NCBI GenBank assembly: GCA_937944055.1
Contig: CALDZJ010000005.1
Location: forward strand, 1 to 64,000
Direction: 5' to 3'
Source: an uncultured Verrucomicrobiales bacterium
Lineage (GTDB): Bacteria > Verrucomicrobiota > Verrucomicrobiia > Verrucomicrobiales > Akkermansiaceae
Length of the DNA: 64,000 nt
How positions within the stretch are numbered: position 1 is the first letter of the stretch; every line of letters begins with the position of its first letter. Below the pieces are notes generated by a model that worked only from the letters and a program-made list of their open reading frames with translations, was not told the DNA's origin and did not search any database. A program made the position numbers and the translations under genes. Shown here piece by piece: positions 61,009 to 64,000 of this stretch.

Positions 61009-62031
61009 ATGGCATCGCACTCTCCGGCATCTTCAAAGGCAGGCATCCGCTTCGATTCAGATTTAAAGCTGAGAACCCTCAAGGGGATGATTCTTTCCCG
61101 AACTTTAGAGTCGAAGTTATCGAGTCTCTACAAGGCTGGGAAAATCGTGGGAGGAGTGTATTTGGGAACTGGGCAGGAGGCTTTTTCTGCCTCGCTTGGA
61201 TGTTGTTTGGATCAGGAGACTGATATTTTTGCGCCTCTGATTCGTGATCAAGCAGGACGCACGGCCTTCGGTGAGCCCTTGATTGATGCCACTCGGACTT
61301 ATCTCGGCTCGGTCTTAGGTCCGATGAAAGGGCGGGATGGTAATATCCACCGGGGACGGCCGCGTGAGAGACGCCCGGCTATGATTAGTCATTTAGGAAC
61401 GTCGGTGTCCTTGGTGGCGGGCATGCTGATGGCGCGGCGGATGCAGGGGCAGCTGAGCGGGGTGGTCGGGGCGACTTGTGTGGGTGATGGTGCGACCTCG
61501 ACTGGGGCTTTTCATGAAGGGCTGAACCTTGTGGCGGTAGAAAAATTACCAATGGTGGTGATGGTGGCAGATAATCAATTCGCCTACTCCACGCCGCGCG
61601 ATCGCCAGTTCGCCTGTGAAAAACTCATCGACCGAGCGAGAGGATATGGCGTGCACGGAACTGAGCTAGATGCCACTGATATGAGCGCTTGCTTGGAGGG
61701 AGTCTGGAAGGCGGTGGCAGCGGCGCGGGCGGGTGAGGGACCACAACTCGTGGTGGGCAAGTTATTACGCCTTTGTGGGCACGGCGAGCATGATGACGGC
61801 TCTTATGTGGCGTCCCAGTTGAGGGAATCAAGCATTGGGCGAGACTGCTTGCAGGTGGGAATTGAGCAAATGATCGAGCAAGGATTAGCGAGTCCGGAGG
61901 AAATTGTGGAATGGCAAGAGGAGGCTAGTGAGATGGTTCAAGAGGCGGTGGCAAGGGCTCAAAAAGAGCCGACCCCTGATCCTTATCAGGAAGATTGGCG
62001 CGCTTTATCAGAAGGGGGAATGGCGTCATGA
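61009..62031 (+). CDS. 2-oxo acid dehydrogenase E1 component, alpha subunit
   Basis: A 340-residue thiamine-diphosphate enzyme subunit. The ThDP signature runs from GDGATSTGAFHEGLNLVAVEKLP (GDG at 159-161) to ADNQFAYSTP (N189). The phosphorylation-loop region includes RGRPRERRP. It decarboxylates a 2-oxo acid and passes the acyl group to the E2 lipoyl arm. The sequence style (YLGTGQEAFSASLG...DIFAPLIRDQAGR) suggests a branched-chain or acetoin/pyruvate type; I cannot choose between them by eye. It overlaps the beta subunit by ATGA. Confidence 0.88.
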   Translation: MASHSPASSKAGIRFDSDLKLRTLKGMILSRTLESKLSSLYKAGKIVGGVYLGTGQEAFSASLGCCLDQETDIFAPLIRDQAGRTAFGEPLIDATRTYLGSVLGPMKGRDGNIHRGRPRERRPAMISHLGTSVSLVAGMLMARRMQGQLSGVVGATCVGDGATSTGAFHEGLNLVAVEKLPMVVMVADNQFAYSTPRDRQFACEKLIDRARGYGVHGTELDATDMSACLEGVWKAVAAARAGEGPQLVVGKLLRLCGHGEHDDGSYVASQLRESSIGRDCLQVGIEQMIEQGLASPEEIVEWQEEASEMVQEAVARAQKEPTPDPYQEDWRALSEGGMAS

Positions 62032-62993
62032 GTGTTACTTATATTGATGCGATTCATCGGGCTCAGCTCGATCTCCTACGAGAGCGAAATGATGTCTTTT
62101 TGTATGGCCAAGATATTGGTTCCTTTGGGGGTGCCTTTAAGGCGACGAAGGGCTTACAAGAGGAGTTTCCTGAGCGGGTTTTGGATTCTCCCATTAGTGA
62201 AGACGCCATGGTGGGGATGGCGATCGGTGCGGCTCTGAGTGGAATGCGACCGATTGTGGAGATGCAGTTCGCTGATTTTTCCTCGATTGCTTTTAATCAA
62301 ATCGTGAATCATGCGGGCACGCATTTTTATCGGACTGGGATGCCGGTGCCCCTGACGATAAGGCTCCCCTGTGGTGGGACGCCGGGATCTGGCCCTTTTC
62401 ACAGCCAAATGGTAGAGACCCTGTATGGCCATTACCCAGGGATCATCGTGGCGACTCCGGCGACGGTTTCAGACGCCTATCATTTGTTAAAACAGGCGGT
62501 TGAACTGGATGATCCTGTCATTTTTTGCGAGCATAAGTTTCTCTACCGCTGGCTGAAAACGGCGGAGATTGAAGCCAAACCGCTGCCGCTGGGAGTGGCG
62601 CGCATCGCAAGGCCTGGCAAGCACGCGACGGTGGTGACTTATAGTGCCATGGTGCATGAGGCGGTTCGTGCGGCCGATCGGATGGCGGCCGAGGGGTGGG
62701 AAATCGAGGTGGTTGATCTTAGAGCGGTGAAGCCGCTGGATATGGATACGGTGCTGGCCTCAGTGGCGCGGACTGGGAGGCTCTTGGCTCTCGGGGAAGC
62801 CTTCCCTTGGGGTGGGGTGACCGCGGAGATTCTCTCCCAAGTGGTGACGCAGGGGTTTCATCTTCTTGATGCTCCGCCGATGCGCTTGAATGCGAAGGAT
62901 ACGCCTATTCCTTATCATCCTGATCTTTGGGCGGCGCATCGACCCACTCCAGAATCGATCATCGAGAAACTCCGTGAACTTCTAAATTTCTAA
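62028..62993 (+). CDS. 2-oxo acid dehydrogenase E1 component, beta subunit
   Basis: A 321-residue transketolase-like subunit. The sequence VFLYGQDIGSFGGAFKATKGLQEEFPERVLDSPISE, EMQFADFSSIAFNQIVNHAGTHFYRTG and FCEHKFLYR follow the branched-chain E1 beta pattern, in which the last reads ExKxLYR. It pairs with the alpha subunit to form the active site. The start ATG at 62028 overlaps the TGA of the alpha gene, and E2 starts six bases after its stop. This is therefore a single operon for a complex. Confidence 0.9.
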   Translation: MSVTYIDAIHRAQLDLLRERNDVFLYGQDIGSFGGAFKATKGLQEEFPERVLDSPISEDAMVGMAIGAALSGMRPIVEMQFADFSSIAFNQIVNHAGTHFYRTGMPVPLTIRLPCGGTPGSGPFHSQMVETLYGHYPGIIVATPATVSDAYHLLKQAVELDDPVIFCEHKFLYRWLKTAEIEAKPLPLGVARIARPGKHATVVTYSAMVHEAVRAADRMAAEGWEIEVVDLRAVKPLDMDTVLASVARTGRLLALGEAFPWGGVTAEILSQVVTQGFHLLDAPPMRLNAKDTPIPYHPDLWAAHRPTPESIIEKLRELLNF

Positions 62994-62999
62994 TTCGGT

Positions 63000-64000
63000 A
63001 TGCCTCAAGTTCCTATCATCATGCCCCAGCTCGGCGAGTCGATCGCCGAGGCTAAAATCGTGCGTCTTAAGATCGCCATCGGAGATACGGTGGTGGCAGA
63101 TCAGGAAATTATCGAGGTGGAGACGAATAAGGCGACGATGGCGGTGACGACGCTTTGCGGCGGAGTGGTGACGGAGATTCGTGGAGAAGAGGGGCAAGAT
63201 TATGCGGTGGGGAGCCTTTTGGGGATTCTTGAGGCAAGTGAGCATGAGATTACGCGCACGGGGGCTCCCGTCATTGATGATCCGGTGGATGAAACTGCTC
63301 CAGAGAATGAAGATGAGGCAAATCTCCACTTCCGGCAGAGCGAGAAAAGTTATGAAGAGCCGCGCCTTGTAGAACCGAGCGTGAAGGGGCTGCCGGTGCC
63401 TGCGGGAATGAAAGGCGCTCATTATATTTCTCCTCGGATGAGGGCGCGAATGGATGAACTTGGGCTCCGGGAAGCTGATATTTCGGCAATTGTGGGAAGT
63501 GGGGCTGGGGGGCGCGTGACGGTGGACGATCTAGAAAATTTCCTCGATTACATTAGGGACTGGCCTCACAGCACCGCCTCGACGATGCGGCTGGCTGTTG
63601 CCGATGCGATGCGGCGAAGTTGGTCGCGCCCCCTCGCCACGGTGGGGCTACCGGTGGTGTTGGACAGAGTTTTGGAACATCGTGCGCAACAAAATCCGAA
63701 GCCCGGGCTCACTCTCTATGTCCTGCGAGCCTTCGCGATCGCGCTAGCGGAAGAGCCGGCGACGGCGGGCTTCTTAATTGGTGAAAAAATCGTCCATCCT
63801 CGAGCCTTCGACATCGGGGTGGCAGTGCAAGTGGAAGATGGGGTGATGGTTCCAGTTTTGCGCAATGTGGATCAGCTACGTGTGCAAGAGCTGGCAGAAG
63901 CTTACGGAGCGTTGGTCGATGAGGCGAGAAGCCGCCGCTTGAAGCCGGAGCAAACACAGGGAGGGATTGCCACCGTGACGAACTTTGGGACTTTCGGCTT
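63000..64000 (+). CDS. 2-oxo acid dehydrogenase E2 acyltransferase, 3' end missing
   Basis: The frame opens at the ATG at 63000 and is still open at the window edge, giving at least 333 residues. The N-terminal lipoyl domain carries the modified lysine at residue 44 in EVETNKATMAV, where many enzymes have ETDKA. A peripheral-subunit-binding domain follows (YISPRMRARMDELGLREADISAI, then GAGGRVTVDDL), and then the start of the catalytic acyltransferase domain (FDIGVAVQVEDGVMVPVLRN). It transfers the acyl group to coenzyme A. The E3 lipoamide dehydrogenase is not visible. Confidence 0.88.
   Translation, partial: MPQVPIIMPQLGESIAEAKIVRLKIAIGDTVVADQEIIEVETNKATMAVTTLCGGVVTEIRGEEGQDYAVGSLLGILEASEHEITRTGAPVIDDPVDETAPENEDEANLHFRQSEKSYEEPRLVEPSVKGLPVPAGMKGAHYISPRMRARMDELGLREADISAIVGSGAGGRVTVDDLENFLDYIRDWPHSTASTMRLAVADAMRRSWSRPLATVGLPVVLDRVLEHRAQQNPKPGLTLYVLRAFAIALAEEPATAGFLIGEKIVHPRAFDIGVAVQVEDGVMVPVLRNVDQLRVQELAEAYGALVDEARSRRLKPEQTQGGIATVTNFGTFG

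Overview
The window looks like chromosomal DNA of a Verrucomicrobiota bacterium (class Verrucomicrobiae, by inference). Supporting signs are a PEP-CTERM protein, a Minf_1886-family protein, a DUF1080 protein, an RpoD with a very long lysine/alanine tail, secreted Ig-like proteins ending in a DPDGDG calcium-loop segment, and weak use of Shine-Dalgarno sites. The base composition looks even by eye and I see no insertion sequence, prophage, integrase or CRISPR array. Most of the window is core metabolism and cell-envelope genes with several less usual modules between them.

Layout: 1-3.9 kb holds the 3' part of a large Ig-like surface protein, an NlpC/P60-like lipoprotein and a small unknown gene. 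3.9-9.6 kb has a protein-arginine-methyltransferase-like enzyme, the tig-clpP operon and divergent bamA. 9.6-13.2 kb has hisB-hisH and a degenerate YyaL/DUF255-like lipoprotein. 13.3-19 kb has ParA plus a Pro/Ala-rich protein with a roadblock-like end, facing a 1153-residue TerB/FHA/ABC fusion. 19-24.5 kb has an LAS-type peptidase, a B12-binding radical SAM protein, a membrane protein, tsaD, a UbiA-family enzyme and a Minf_1886 protein. 24.5-28.6 kb has rpoD, hsp33, an orphan DNA methyltransferase and tRNA-Asn. 28.6-39.4 kb has maf, a diacylglycerol-kinase-like gene, a baeRF (eRF1-like) protein, a DUF1080 protein, uvrB, typA and a DAHP synthase.

39.4-49.4 kb carries an M42 aminopeptidase and the most intriguing block: a YqiJ-like OB-fold membrane protein, a long flotillin and a 1659-residue AAA+ ATPase in one operon, met tail to tail by a winged-helix protein resembling the COG2958/HrgA nuclease-like family. 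49.5-54.1 kb has a LolA-like exported protein, a 21-bp tandem repeat array lying exactly between two convergent stop codons, a small lipoprotein, lysC, a PEP-CTERM protein and hom. 54.1-64 kb has a TonB-like/OmpA fusion, a HAD phosphatase, a LysE exporter, a class V aminotransferase, a polysaccharide deacetylase, a dynamin-like GTPase and the E1alpha-E1beta-E2 genes of a 2-oxo acid dehydrogenase complex, with E2 running off the end.

The best candidates for a little-described system are the OB-fold/flotillin/giant ATPase/winged-helix block (40.6-49.4 kb) and the ParA/roadblock-like pair facing the TerB-FHA-ABC fusion (13.3-19 kb). Function for both is inference from domains and gene order. All family assignments rest on motifs recognised by eye; no database search was run.
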